A stretch of DNA of 64,000 nt, from NCBI RefSeq assembly GCF_029852145.1, contig NC_079975.1, forward strand, positions 14,815,275-14,879,274, read 5' to 3'. A program made the position numbers and the translations under genes. Below are positions 32,776 to 45,593 of the stretch, one piece after another; position 1 is the stretch's first letter, and the number at the start of each line of letters is the position of its first letter. Under the pieces are notes generated by a model. The model saw only the letters and a list, made by a program, of their open reading frames with translations. It had not been told where the DNA came from and searched no databases. The stretch is from Microplitis mediator (lineage: Eukaryota > Arthropoda > Insecta > Hymenoptera > Braconidae).

Positions 32776-35132
32776 CTTTTCCAACTCCAGAAATCTTTGC
32801 TTTAATTCTCGGTTACTTAGGTAAACATTATTATCAGTAGACCGTTGATTAAAATTTGGTTTACTGTTAGGACGAAGGTTATTGGCTTTCTTTTTTGGAT
32901 GTTGAGAACTTCCACGAACTAACGGATGTCGAGCGTGTAAAGGATGTTTGATTAATCCTTGGCTTTGAACACCCGATCGACCAGGTGTATTTGCATTAAC
33001 ACACTCAACGCTCATACCTCTTAATTGACCTTGATGAAAATCATGGCCAGAATTTTTTGCAACATCTACAGTGGAATAATTATTGGAGTTGGATTCAGGT
33101 TGCATAAATAATAATTGGGCAGTTGGCTGATTATTGACAGCAAGACTGGTTGAGTTTTTTCGTTGTAAGTCCGGTAATCTTTGTGAATAAACTGCAGTTG
33201 GCTGATGACAAGAGTTTTTTTTATGATTTTCCAGTAACAGCACACTATTATTTGGAAGATTCTACAAATTCTCTGTTGTAACTTGCTGGCTTGGTCGTGA
33301 GATCGATGTATTATGAACCTGCTGATTAACTGATCTCTGGATTTGAACACCTGACTGACCTGGTATATTTGCATTAACAATCTCAACGTTGGCAGCTCTT
33401 GATTGATCTTGCTGCAAATTATCGCCAAGATTTTTCACATTACCGGCAACCAAATTATCATTTATGTCAGATGCTCGTGTCTTTATTGAAGTCTTTGAAT
33501 TGGCGGACCCTGAGTGTAACGGTTGCTGAGTCTGTTTATTAATTTTTTTTCCTCTAATCAAGGATTTTTGGGAATCCTTAATCTTTTTTGAATCTGTATA
33601 TGTCCCTGAAGTAGATAGCTCAAAACTCTCTAATCCGACACGAGAACGGCCGAAACGTCGACTTCGCTTTGGTGGAGTAGGGCTTCTTATTCTACTGTGG
33701 CTCTTTCCTGAATAAAAATATTTATTATTGTAATAATAATTTATGTATTTATTTCGAACAAACATTTCATTTTATTTAAATAATTTTGTTTATAATTCTA
33801 ATAATTTTATGTCAAGTCAACTAAATACTAATGAGTAATTATTATTTATCTAAGTTTAATGTTTATTTTCATAATTGAATTTTCATGATACCGCGAAAAA
33901 CAGATATCCGACAATAATTATTTTATATTTTCAATTAATGCAAAATTATTATCAAGCATCAATACACTTGTAGATTTCTAAACTGTCTACAAAATCCTTT
34001 ACTGAAATTTTATTTTATTTTTATTAAAATTCCAAGAAGTTAGCTACTTTTTACTATTTTACTACTTACTACTTATTTCCATTTACTACATTTTTTATTC
34101 ACTACTTTTTTTCCGACTTACTTCAAATTCAATAATTTTATTTCAATCGAAATAGATTCTATAGTTTTCTCTCCATTAAATGAAAATTCTGTTTCTCCAG
34201 TTGTGTTCTTATTTAATAATTATAATTTTATTTTTATCATGTATAAAATTTATGTAAGTAAAATATTAACTAAATTGAATGAAAATTCGAGTTATACTTT
34301 AAATTATTAAAATTTAAACAAAATCAATAAAATTATCCTAAACTAACTAAAAATATTGCAGATTAGAAAGTTGATATTTATATATGAAAATGATCTTATT
34401 ACTTTTTTTTTGTAAGAGTTATTTTGTTGGTTAGTAAACACAAATCTTTTAATAGTTTTCTATTTTTCAAAGTTCGTATAAATTTAATAGCTGAACATGT
34501 AATATGCAATGCCTTCTTTTCGAAATTAAAATATTATTGATCAATAAATTTTATTCTGAATGCCTTGTATTTACTTATGAGTTTTGATAAAGTTGTCACA
34601 TTTGCCTTTCTTCAATGTTTTGTACTATAATAAGCTAAAACTAATGAAACGATAAACTTCGGGTACTGTCGTTCCAATATTCGGATATAGTCGTGCGAAA
34701 CAGAAAAACTACATCCAGCTTAGGAATGGAAGGTTGTTTATCATCGTCTAGCTTTCGGGCTATTATGCCATATCACATTACACAAAATAATTGAAGAAAC
34801 ATTTTTAACAAAAACTGATCATGTGGTATATTTTCATATGGAACTGTTTCATTCTTTATCACAATGAAAATAATAATATAAGTGATGATTAATGATACTG
34901 AAGTTATCTGACGTCTAATAATTTTCAATTTTTTGAAAACGATAAATTATAAAATACAACATTCGAAAAATTGCTATTAGTTAATAAATAATAATAATTA
35001 GTAATAATAAAAATTATAATAATAATAATAGTTTTTATTATTATTATGAATGTATGCTCGAATGAAGTTAATTTTGTGTTTTAGAAATATTATTTAATAA
35101 TATTAATTAGTAAAAGATTACTTACGATTCAT
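32776..35132 (-). CDS. Spliced gene of unknown function, basic/disordered protein; 3' exons not found
   Basis: Exon 1 coding part is 35132-35126 (ATG AAT C) followed by donor GTAAGT. Exon 2 is 33707-32776, preceded by 'tttttattcag' and followed by donor GTGAGT, with matching phase. The protein begins MNRKSHSRIRSPTPPKRSRR, an SR/basic start, then is Gln/Asn/Ser-rich. Exon 2 holds two diverged copies of one module (around VEIVNANIPGQSGVQIQ and VECVNANTPGRSGVQSQ), and ends in a possible coiled coil (LKQRFLELEK). A single in-frame TAG at 33262-33264 divides the copies, so the gene is broken, read through, or mis-sequenced. No family recognised. Confidence 0.6.
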
Positions 35133-35239
35133 TGCGACGCAATATTTCTCTTCCGTATTGTTCAGCTTCAGATAGTCAAGTGTCTATAAACACTAAACAC
35201 GATTTACAAGCACATCTATAAACGATATGTATTTATACA

Positions 35240-35243
35240 TGTA

Positions 35244-35291
<48 letters not shown>
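35240..35291. repeat. (TA)n microsatellite
   Basis: An alternating TA tract upstream of the spliced gene's first exon. Confidence 0.9.
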
Positions 35292-35295
<4 letters not shown>

Positions 35296-35518
35296 TTTTC
35301 TTTTGCGCCCCCTTTTTGGTGAAACTGACACTATAAAACTTACCCGCCAAAAAAATAACAACAATAAAATATATTTATTTTTACAGTTATCGTTACATAT
35401 TCAAAAAAAGTTAATATTTTTTGATTAAAATAAATAGGATTCAAACTTAGCGGTGAAATATGTGTTATGAAAATACTTTCAAAATCCTGCCATTTTTCAA
35501 ACGCCATCAGCTCCTCGT

Positions 35519-35599
<81 letters not shown>

Positions 35600-35600
35600 C
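35519..35600. repeat. (TA)n microsatellite
   Basis: An alternating TA tract of about 80 bp with one interruption near 35588. Confidence 0.9.
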
Positions 35601-35829
35601 TTAAACCTATATGTTTCTATACGATCAAGCAGAAAGTAAAACAAAAGAATAATAGTCTCTTGGGACGTATACAATTCCACAACTAACATTTACGACACAA
35701 CGTAAATAACAAAGAAATTAAAACATTCGTTTTTAAATAGATAGATTAATTTATATCATGACACTTTTTGGATGTGGCGGCGTTTATAGATCAAAGACAA
35801 ATATTAACGTAAGTATTGCCCGTGCGACC

Positions 35830-38592
35830 TTCAACCCACTCTGGAAACACTCTGGAATCATAGTCAGAATGTAAACATTCTAAATCCAGTTTGTTTCCAG
35901 AGTGGTTTTGTGCCCTTTTTCCAGAGTGAAATCAAAGTGGTTTCAGAATTGATCCAGAGTAGATCAAAGTGTCTTCAGAATGGACCCAAAATGAATCCAG
36001 AATGAAATCAAAGTGTTTTCAAAATGGGCTCAAAATGAGTGCAGGATGAAATCAGAGTGTTTTCAAAATGGGCCCAGAGTCGATGAAATTTAAATACTAA
36101 GGAATAAAAAAAATTTGGTACTTTCTAAACACATAAATCAATAATAATCTACAGAAAAACAATTTTTACCCCAATTTTCTATTTAACTATGCTTTTGTTA
36201 ATTAGTTAATTTTTACTTGTTGAAAGTTTACATAAAAACCCTGATTATTTCTAAACTAAAAACCCCGAATTTTTTTTACTTCTTGAAGCTATTCTTGAAA
36301 GGGTTTAGAAAAGATCGCCGGTGAAGAAATCAAAAAATTTCGATTTTATTAACAATCTAAACCATTGAAAAATGAAAAACGTAAATAAAGCAATCAAGAA
36401 AATTTATTTTTTTTTATTTTTTTGATTATTTTTTTTTTTTATTGCTGAAAGCTGCATAAAAATAATTTGAAAAAAATTTTTACTTGCATTGTTTAAATAA
36501 TTGTTATAAACAAATACATTGCTAATTAGATTTAATAAAATTTTTTTTTGGGAAAAAACGCTCAATACTAATAAGGATTTTCAAGAAAAAAATCGTTTCT
36601 TAAACAAATTTTTTTTTGCTGAACAGCGCATTTGCTAATTAACAATTTTTTTTTTACTCAATATTGATATTAAGGAACCATAATTTTTTTTAAATCATCA
36701 TTTATCATGTTCTGTTATATAAGAAAAAAAATTTTTTTCATTCATTTATTATTTGTTATTAAACAAACAATTTGTTATAAACAAATAAATTTTTACGCAA
36801 TATTTTTTTTCAAATACTAAAAATAAACATGCGTTTTTCTTTTTGGAGAAAAATTTTTTTTTTTTATTTTTTATTTAGTTTTTTAAATTATTGTATACTT
36901 GGACTTGTCGCTACCGTTCTGTTCTTCTTCATTGTTTTCAAAATAACTTATTGAAGACACAACTACAACACTTCAAGTCTTTTTTATTATCCATTAATCA
37001 TTAAACAAATTGAGCTTGTAACCGAATCTCTAACTTAATTGCCAAATGAATTATGAATAAAAGTAATTTTTATAAATACTTTTTAATAAATACCAAAAAA
37101 TTGTTAATTAGCTAATTCGCTTTTTAGCAATAAGTAACATTTTTTAAGAAACAATTGTTTTCTTAAAAATTGTTATTTTCGTTAGGTATTTTTATCCCAA
37201 AAAAAAATTTTATTAAATCTTATTAACAATGAATTTGTTTATAACAATTATTTAAATAATGCAAGTAAAAATTTTTTAAAAATTATTGTTGTATATCTTT
37301 TAGCAATAAAAAAACAAAAAAATGAATTTTCTTGATTGCTTTATTCACGTTTTTTATTTTTTAATGCTTTAGATTGTTAATAAAGAAGTGAAAAATCAAA
37401 ATTTTTTAATTTTTCTAACGGCGATCTTTTCTAAACCCTTACGAGAATAGCTCCAAGAAGTAAAAAAAAATCCGGGGGTATCAGCTTAGATATAATCAGG
37501 GTTTTTATGTGAACTTTCAACAAGTAAAAATTAATTATTAATTAATCAATTATTTGATCTGTTTTTGATGTTTTATAAAAATTTTAAGCTGTTTTTGATC
37601 TGTTGTTTTAAAAAACAATTGCGTTACGCGCAGACAAAACTAGATTAATTCTTGAACTTTAAAAAATATTAGTTCTGAAAATTTGAATGGACTAAACTAG
37701 ATTATATTATGGACTTGTTATCTTTTTATTTATGGGCAATATTTATAAAAAATATATTAAGTTACAGAATTGATTATGTTTTGTTTACTATTCATTCAGT
37801 GTCTTTTGTTTAAAAATAAAAAACAGTTAATGAAAGTTTTGACAGCTTTGACCCAGGTTTTAATGTGAAAGATTTAAGAGTAAAATTTGCTGGGAGAAGA
37901 TATATGTGAAGGAGGAGAAAGTCACCGGTGCTAAGCAGCAGTGGAAGTAGTTCAGTGCTCGCCACTAGATCGCGCCCAACTTATTATTGTCCTGTTCCTG
38001 GTTAGATAGGTGTTTCAGAGTTCTTATATTCTATACTTAAAAGTAATTCTGGCACAGGTACTTCTCTGTCATTTGACAGAGTGACAAGTGTCTGTTTTGA
38101 TGGCCATATAGTAGATGCTATATTACATTGTGACAATATTGTCAAATATTTTTGTTTTCTAAAAAAAATTGTTTTTACAATCCAGAAACACAAAATACGT
38201 TTCAGGTAATGAAAAAAAAATCGATTTTTGTATTCAATAACTGCTCTTGAATATTCTTAAAGTAATATATTTCGGTAAATTTTTTATTTCTTTTCAGTAT
38301 TCAGTTACTCTGAATACCCTCTGGTTTGAGTATGTATTCACTCTTATCCCACTCTGGAAACATTCTGGAAATACTTTGGTATCAGTTTGTATTCAATGTG
38401 GATGAATAACAGTATCAGTATGAATCCACTCTGGATACTTTCTGGAAACACTTTGGATTTACTCCGTATCCACTCTGGAAATACTCTGGGTTCACTCTCA
38501 GAAAAGGGCACAAAACCATTCTGGAAATACTCTGGAATCCGTATAGTTGCATCGTGTTACCAGAATATTTCCAGAGTGTATCCAGAATGTTT
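35830..38592. mobile_element. Element with ~250-bp inverted repeats of CACTCTGGAAA units
   Basis: The left end (35830-36080) and right end (38330-38592) are inverted relative to each other. They share a block with CCAGAGTGGTTTTGTGCCC against GGGCACAAAACCATTCTGG. Each end is built of degenerate repeats of 'ctggaaacactctgg' or its complement. The interior is occupied by a decayed palindrome (36092-37545) plus about 800 bp without coding frames. Confidence 0.6.
36092..37545. mobile_element. Diverged, shortened relative of the 644-3558 palindrome
   Basis: It opens 'taaggaataaaaaaaatttggtac' (read in two parts), matching 644-3558 from about 1056. It keeps landmarks such as AAACCCTGATTATTTC, 'gatcgccg' and 'ttggacttgtcgctacc', and closes with the inverted counterparts ('gcgatctttt', 'atcagggtttttatg'). 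The outer ~400 bp of each arm and parts of the centre are missing, and divergence is high. An old copy of the same family. Confidence 0.75.
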
Positions 38593-39365
38593 TTAATACC
38601 GCAAGGGTGAGTTTAATATTTTATATCGATCATAAATTAATAACTTTCATTACCCATATAGATTTCATTATTTATTACATTGGTCTGGAACTTAAATTTT
38701 GCATGATTACAATAAAACTTACTGTGCTCAAAAGATAAACAAAAAAAACAATAGTTTAAAATTATAGTTATCAATTAAGTGATAATTTTAATCCGACATT
38801 GAAATCCAAATTTTTAGAAACATGATCTAAATAGTTATATTTTTTTTCGATATTAAATAATTCAAAATTATTAATTACATTTTATTTAAATCTATAATTA
38901 TTTAATGGTGTTTTTCAATATGATACTGAAGTTAGCCACGTCTAATAGTTTTTTGATTTTTTGCAAAACTCAAAATTAAAAGAAAAAAAATTATTTAACA
39001 AAATTTCACCTTCAGTTTTTTAAATTTTCTATTTGTGCATATTTTCAGTTTTCTTTTTCTTTTTTTTTAATTGATTTGTTCAAAAAAAAAAAAAAAAAAA
39101 TCCGAAAACTATTAATTGTCTATCAACTTTAGAATCATTTTTCCAATAATATCGAAAACGTTCCAATAAATATTTATTCAAAACAAGCTCTGTTTAAATG
39201 ATTTTAACGTTTTTCATTTGTATAATAAAGCAGTAATCATCCGGGAATAAAATAATTAATTAATTATGTTCAGTTACATATAAAAAATGCTAAGTTTGTG
39301 AGCTGTTAAATCATGTAAAATATAAGCCATTGAATCATAATTTTTTGGCTTTTTATTTATCAATA
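38593..39365. other. Gene-free AT-rich spacer
   Basis: Only low-complexity frames and a 19-bp A-run near 39080 are present. Nothing recognised. Confidence 0.55.
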
Positions 39366-40531
39366 ACACCGGCACACAAAAAAAAATAAGTTCTCTGTAC
39401 TTTTGACGGGGGCTCCCTGCCTTTATAAATCCGGAATAATTTCTCATGCAAAAATTTCTCAGCAATAATTACTCAAACAAAAATTGATCCAACACAAAAA
39501 TTTCTTTTTTCACCATATTTGTGTGTAATTTCAAGGAGAAATTATGCCTTGAGAAATTATTGCTGAGAAATTTTGTCACAAGAAATTATTGCATGAGAAA
39601 AAAGAGACGGTCGCCTTTGAGACGGGACCGATTTATTCCCATGTATTTTGACCCGCTGAATCTGAATCCGAGGTCCGTTTAACCCGTACACCCTCAGATT
39701 TTTCGAAAACTTTAAAAAACCTCAAAAATACACAAAAATCGACCGTTTTTTAAATTTATAAATTTTTTTAACCCTAACTAAGCATGGTTTTTATGTATTT
39801 CGGTCCTCCACATACTAACCTGAAGTTTATTTAAAACATTAGCCATTTAAAGTCTGAGTAAATTCCAAAAAACCCCAAAAAATTGCAAAAAAGCAAAAAG
39901 ATTCTTAGTATTGTGATGAAAAAATTTTTTTGAAGCATATTAAAATTTTTTTATGTTTTAGGCCAAAATATTTTTTATATATATATCACAGATCGAACAA
40001 TATGATTTCTTTTATTTATTTCGATTTAAAAATTGATTTTCGCTATACCAAATTTTATTTTTTTCGATTTTTTGGGAATTTTTGCCATTTATTTAAAATT
40101 TTAGAGATATCTGAGCCATGGATGTTCGAGAATTATATGTGACAGATAAACATACATGAAAATAATTATTTATTTAGCCCTATAAAATTTTTTTCATCAC
40201 AATACTAAGAATTTTTTTGCTTTTTTGCAATTTTTTGGGGTTTTTTGGAATTTACTCAGACTTTAAATGGCTAATGTTTTAAATAAACTTCAGGTAAGTA
40301 TGTGGAGGACCGAAATACATAAAAATCATGCTTAGTTAGGGTTAAAAAAATTTATAAATTTAAAAAACGGTCGATTTTGTGTATTTTTGAGGTTTTTTAA
40401 AGTTTTCTAAAAATCTGAGGGTGTACGGGTTAAACGGGCCTCGGATTCGGATTCAGCGGGTCAAAATACATGGGAATAAATCGGTCCCGTCAAAAGTACA
40501 GAGAACTTATTTTTTTTTGTGTGCCGGTGTA
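39366..40531. mobile_element. Fold-back element, termini ACACCGGCACAC
   Basis: The ends ACACCGGCACACAAAAAAAA and its reverse complement bound a palindrome with shared landmarks 'ggtcctccacatac', 'ttagccatttaaagtctgag' and 'tcggattcagcgggtc' on opposite strands. The left arm carries an extra segment, about 39411-39620, with its own short inverted repeats ('gagaaattattgctgagaaatt'-type), so a second insertion is nested in it. No coding frame. Confidence 0.8.
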
Positions 40532-42599
40532 ATTAGCTGTTAAAATTACTTATCATTACTATTTCAATTATATTTTTAAAGTTATACATTCTAATATTTT
40601 ATTTATTTACAGGTTAAACCAGATAATCAGATCAATAGTCAACCACAAAAGACTTCATCATTATTATTAAGAAGAAATATACGTACACGTAGATATAGTT
40701 TTACATAAAAAAAAACAAAATTTTGTTGATTCATATAGTGGTCTGAAAGTATTAATGAACTTCATTAGTAAATAAAGTACTTGATTATTAAAAACAAATA
40801 CATTAAGCATCTGCAGTCAAATTATAGGTTTGATTAATTTGTAAAAAAGCAATTAGATGCTTTTTATTGACTTAAAACATGTTTATGCTCAAAAACAAAT
40901 ATCGTTTTAAGTATTTATTAATAATAATTTCATTTCAGGTTTCAACATTATTTATTTTCAACTTCAAACCAAAAGAAAGGTAGTATTGATAGCGTAAGCT
41001 TTTTTGACAATGGGAAACGCAAAAAATGCCAGGAGACGAAGCTATTCTTGGAAAAAAAACAAACGTTTGGACAGGTAAACAAATATACACAATTTTTTTA
41101 ACACTTACTCATGCATTAAAAGATTTGAAAATTTTATAAATAATGATCTGTTGAAATCATATCAATTAGAACAATATTTCATTATGAAAATATATATGCA
41201 ATCGATAATTGGGCATAATAATTATTGATAAAGTATTTATTCGAATGTTGGGAAATACGAAATAATTGAAAAGTATTACTGTTCGTTATTTTAAATAATT
41301 ATTAATGACTTGAAATAACAATAACAAAGTCGCGTACAAAATTTTGTTTTTATGAATGTCGTACTTTATTAATTAATTTTTATTCATCAACAATAAACAT
41401 TAAATAAAATATCATTTACTTTTAATTATTAGCTACTATTCAGTATAAAGTAAGACAATAACTAGAACTGAATCAAATTAAAAACTGATATCGTAGGTAC
41501 TTATTTGCTCACCGTAAGCATAAAAAAAAAAAAAAATTATCGTTCTTCGATTTATATTTTATATTTTTCTTATTACTAATTGATCTGGAATATAATTGAC
41601 TCCATTATGAGAAAATTTATTGTATGGAATAATCAAACAATTGAAACTCAATTCAATTAAAAAATAAAGTAGCATTGTCGATATTTCATAGAACTTTTCA
41701 GTAAAAATATTAAAACATACTAAGCCTGACTTCATAAATTCTATTTTATTGAAAATTAATGTTGTCAAGTAATTATTAACCGATGGAAGAGAAGTTATAA
41801 AATCGGAAATTGCAATTTCAAAAATTCTTACTTAACAAAAATTCGTATCTGAGATACAAGATTTAAATTTAATCGAGTGCCAATTGTTTATTTATTTGAT
41901 CTTAGAATTAAATTTCAATAAGAAGCTAGTGATATTTTATATAAATTATTAGTGAGTCAAAATGATTTTATAAAATAAGGAACGTTGATTTTTTTAGTTT
42001 TTACCGATCAAAAATCAGAATTTAAGACATGAATTTTTGATTATATAAAGTTTTGATTGTCCCATTGATGCATATTATAAACTTCCTATCACTTACCATA
42101 GAGTATTTAATATGCACCTAAACCTAATCAGACTATACTTTTCAAAAAAATTCATGATATTTATTGTAAATCTATTAAAAGTAGTATTCAACTTACCAGT
42201 CAAAAAATGTTTTTATTAAAATTTATAAAATTAGATGCAATTCTATAAAGCTTCACAGTAAAGTCGTAACAAACTGCATAAAATTATATTTAATTGTTAA
42301 TTTCCTTACTCAGATCTATTAAACATTTTATCAAATTTCATAAAAATTCTATGAAACTCTATCAAATTTTGCTGTAACATTTTAATAAATTGTATAAAAA
42401 TTTAATGTAAAATTTTATGTGATTATTAAAAACATTTTTGCCCGGGTGTATAAAATTATATAAAAATTTCTACGATTTTATAAGATTTTACAGTCTAAAT
42501 TTTTAGAATTTTGTACAATTTTTTAAGACTTCACAGTGAAATTTTATAAAATTTTACTAGGTAACTTTCAGTATAAAATTTTATCAAAACATTTTTTCC
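40532..42599. other. Region without confirmed genes; two exon-like stretches
   Basis: At 40613-40708 a plus-strand stretch follows 'tttatttacag' and is open to TAA (ending LLLRRNIRTRRYSFT). At 41010-41075 an ATG frame (MGNAKNARRRSYSWKK...) runs into a 'gtaaac' donor-like site. I found no partner exons in matching phase, so neither is called as a gene. The rest is AT-rich and featureless. Confidence 0.3.
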
Positions 42600-44893
42600 C
42601 GGCCCCCATGGAAATAAAATATATAAAAAATATATTTCATGATGTATGTGCAATATATGTGGCATATAAATAAAGTATATGAAAAATATGATAAACATGT
42701 ATATGCAATAAATATATTTCAAATACATAACTTTTGGCCGTTTTTCGTATATAAAAAATATAATTTTCATATAGTCAAAATGTATATCACATATATTTTT
42801 TTTTGTAAAGCAAATATATATGATGAAATGTAATCGACATATATGTAGAATATATATAAAATATATTTTCATTATTTAGGCAGATCTTTGGTGTTGGGGG
42901 GGGGGGGGGTTGCAGCAAACAAATGACTAAAAAATCCAAATGGTTCAGACTGAAGTACCGAGGGATCTCAGATTGTTCGATGATGGAAGGGCTCAGATAT
43001 TTTTGGGGTGGGAGGGGGGGTTGGAGCAAACAAATAATAACTAAAAAATCTAAATGGTTCAGGCTGGGGTACCGAGGGATTTAGATGTCAGATTGTCCGA
43101 TGATAGAATGGCTTCCATCATCGAACAATCTGAGATCCCTCGGTACTTCAGTCTGAACCATTTGGATTTTTTAGTCATTATTTGTTTGCTCCAACCCCCC
43201 CCCCCCCCCCAACACCAAAGATCTGCTTAAATAACGAAAATATATTTTATATACATTAATGCAAAAAATTAAAGAAGCAGAAAAATTTTATTAATTTTTT
43301 AGTGATTTTTGGAAGGCTCTAACTTGGTGAAAAATGATCATATCGAGATTTTAAAAAAAGAATTTTACAGCTTGAAATCTCTAGTTTTGGTGCATTTTTT
43401 TCAAAATTTTTTGAAAGCTCCGGTTATTGCGTAAACATGAGAAATACTGCGAGACAAAAAATGCCTAAATTTTTTTTTTTTTTTTCCGAAGAGCCTACGG
43501 ACTGCGGAAAAATTCTTTTAACTAAACGAATGCATAGTTCGTTTAGCGAATTTATTCAGCATTAATTTGCTTTTTTTTTTAACCTCGTAGGACGATTTGT
43601 CGCATAGATATCAGCCTTCAAACAGACAATAATCCTTTTGGCTTTGATCATCGATATTTCAGGTACCAATGATCGCACAGAAAGTTGAAGGGTGGCGGTG
43701 AAAACTTGAATAAATTCTCTACAAGACCCTGTCATCATTTTTTGGAAAAAAAATTTTTTTTCATTTTTAACATCCATTAGAAGTAAGTACAAAAAAATGA
43801 CTTTTTTTGGTTTTTTAGTAAATCAACCGCTACTCTGCAGATATCGATTAAAAAAATAATGTTGCCAGAAACTTTTTTAGCTTGATGTACCCCTAAGACT
43901 CCTGTAAATTTTAAAATTGATCTATCGAACCGTTTTTTGGGAATCATCGATCAAAGTTGAGCTAAACAATTAAAGGAGCAAGTTTTGTTCCTTTAATTGT
44001 GTAATGATAATCAAAATGAAAAAATTTTTTTTTTTCAACTTTTCTCAAATTTTTGCGTTGGTGACTCAGCAAATGCAAAGAAATGACAATAAAAAATAAA
44101 AAATTTCCAAAAAATTTCAAAAAAAAAATTTAGAACTCAAAAAAAAAGTTTTAATTTTTTTTTTCTTCGATTTTTTTTTGACATTTTTTGGAAATTTTTT
44201 ATTTTTTTTGCATTTCTTTAATATCGATGATCAAAGCCAAAAGGATCATTTTCTGTTTGAAGGCTGATATCTCTGCGACAAATCGTCCTACGAGGTTAAA
44301 AAAAAAAAACCAAATTGAAGCTGAATAAATTTGCTAAACGAACTATGCATTCGTTCCGTTGAAAGAACTGTTTCGCGGTCCGTAGGCTCTTCGGAAAAAA
44401 AAAAAAAATTTAGAAATTTTTTGTCTCGCAGTATTTTTCATGTTTACGCAATAACCGGAGCTTTTAAAAAATTTTGATAAAAATGCACCAAAACTAGAGA
44501 TTTTAAGCTGTTAAATGCTTTTTTTCAAATCTCGATACGATCATTTTTCACCAAGTTACAGCCTTCCAAAAATCACTAAAAAATTAATACAATTTTTCTG
44601 CTCCTTTAATTTTTTGCATTAGTGTATATTCTACATATATGTCGATTACATTTCATCATATATATTTGCTATACAGAAAAAATATATGTGATATACATTT
44701 TGACTATATGAAAAATATATTTTTTATATACGAAAAACGGCCAAAAGTTATGTATTTGAAATATATTTATTACACATGTAAAATATATGTGAAATATATG
44801 TGCGTATATTTCACATATATATGTTAATCATATATTTTATATACTTTATTTATATGCCACATATATTTCACATACATCATGAAATATATTGCA
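42600..44893. mobile_element. Triple-nested palindrome
   Basis: Outer arms of ~260 bp lie at 42600-42857 and 44626-44893 ('atatatttcatgatgtatgt', 'aacttttggccgtttttcg' and their complements). A second palindrome with ~120-bp arms lies at 42870-42990 and 43108-43233, with poly-G in one arm and poly-C in the other. A third has ~400-bp arms at 43258-43660 and 44218-44620 ('cctcgtaggacgatttgtcg'). No coding frame. It looks like fold-back elements inserted into one another. Confidence 0.75.
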
Positions 44894-45593
44894 CACCTCA
44901 AGCGCGAAAGCGCAGGTGTGCTTTATGGACGGTTTTTTTTATTCGACTATTTTACTCACATAAAAATCTTTCTACACTATTTTTATTACACCAAGATAGG
45001 TAAAATTGTATACTAGCATATAGAGAATTCATTAAGGAACAATTTGAACCCAATTTTAAGTCGATTCATTATTTTATTCATTTAAAATAAATGATTTTAA
45101 CTCAAGAAACCAGTGCTGTCAATTGTTACGTATGAAACTTCGTAAACACGATAACCCTCGATAGACACCATTAATCGGCCTAACTTTTTTTTTATTGCCT
45201 TTGTATTTTTTATCACAAGAACCCTTATGAAAATTATCATCTGAATCCTTTTAGTTTAATTGTAATTAATTAACGACGTTAAACTGATTATTCGTGAAAA
45301 ATTCAGCTGCTATTTTTACTGTTGTTGTTATTTTTTTCATTGTTTCTCTCTATCGACTACTGGTGGCAGTACTAGCGTATCGATATGTTTGAAAAAATAA
45401 AAGCGACATCTAACACAAGAGGCGGGATATTTAGAAAAAATATTAAACTGAAAATAAGGAATAAAAAAATCAAATTGATAATTTGTAAGTTGAATAAAAG
45501 TTCATAATAAGAAAAAAAATACATTAATATTATATAATAAAAATAATAATTAAAAATAAAATGAGCGATTGAGGTGTGCACTTTTGGATTTTC
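44889..45593. mobile_element. Possible small TIR element, ends TGCACACCTCAA
   Basis: TTGCACACCTCAAGCGC at 44889 and GCGATTGAGGTGTGCA ending at 45585 are inverted 12- to 13-bp ends about 700 bp apart. The left end is itself a hairpin: GCACACCT (44891) pairs with AGGTGTGC (44914-44921), with GCGC-GAAA-GCGC inside. No coding frame and no clear target duplication. Confidence 0.35.

Noticed and set aside
40613..41075. Two exon-like stretches on the plus strand
   Set aside because: Acceptor or donor sites look fair, but no partner exon in a compatible phase was found.
42600..45003. Tyr/Ile-rich frames (64-113 codons)
   Set aside because: They are translations of TA-rich palindrome arms in both orientations.
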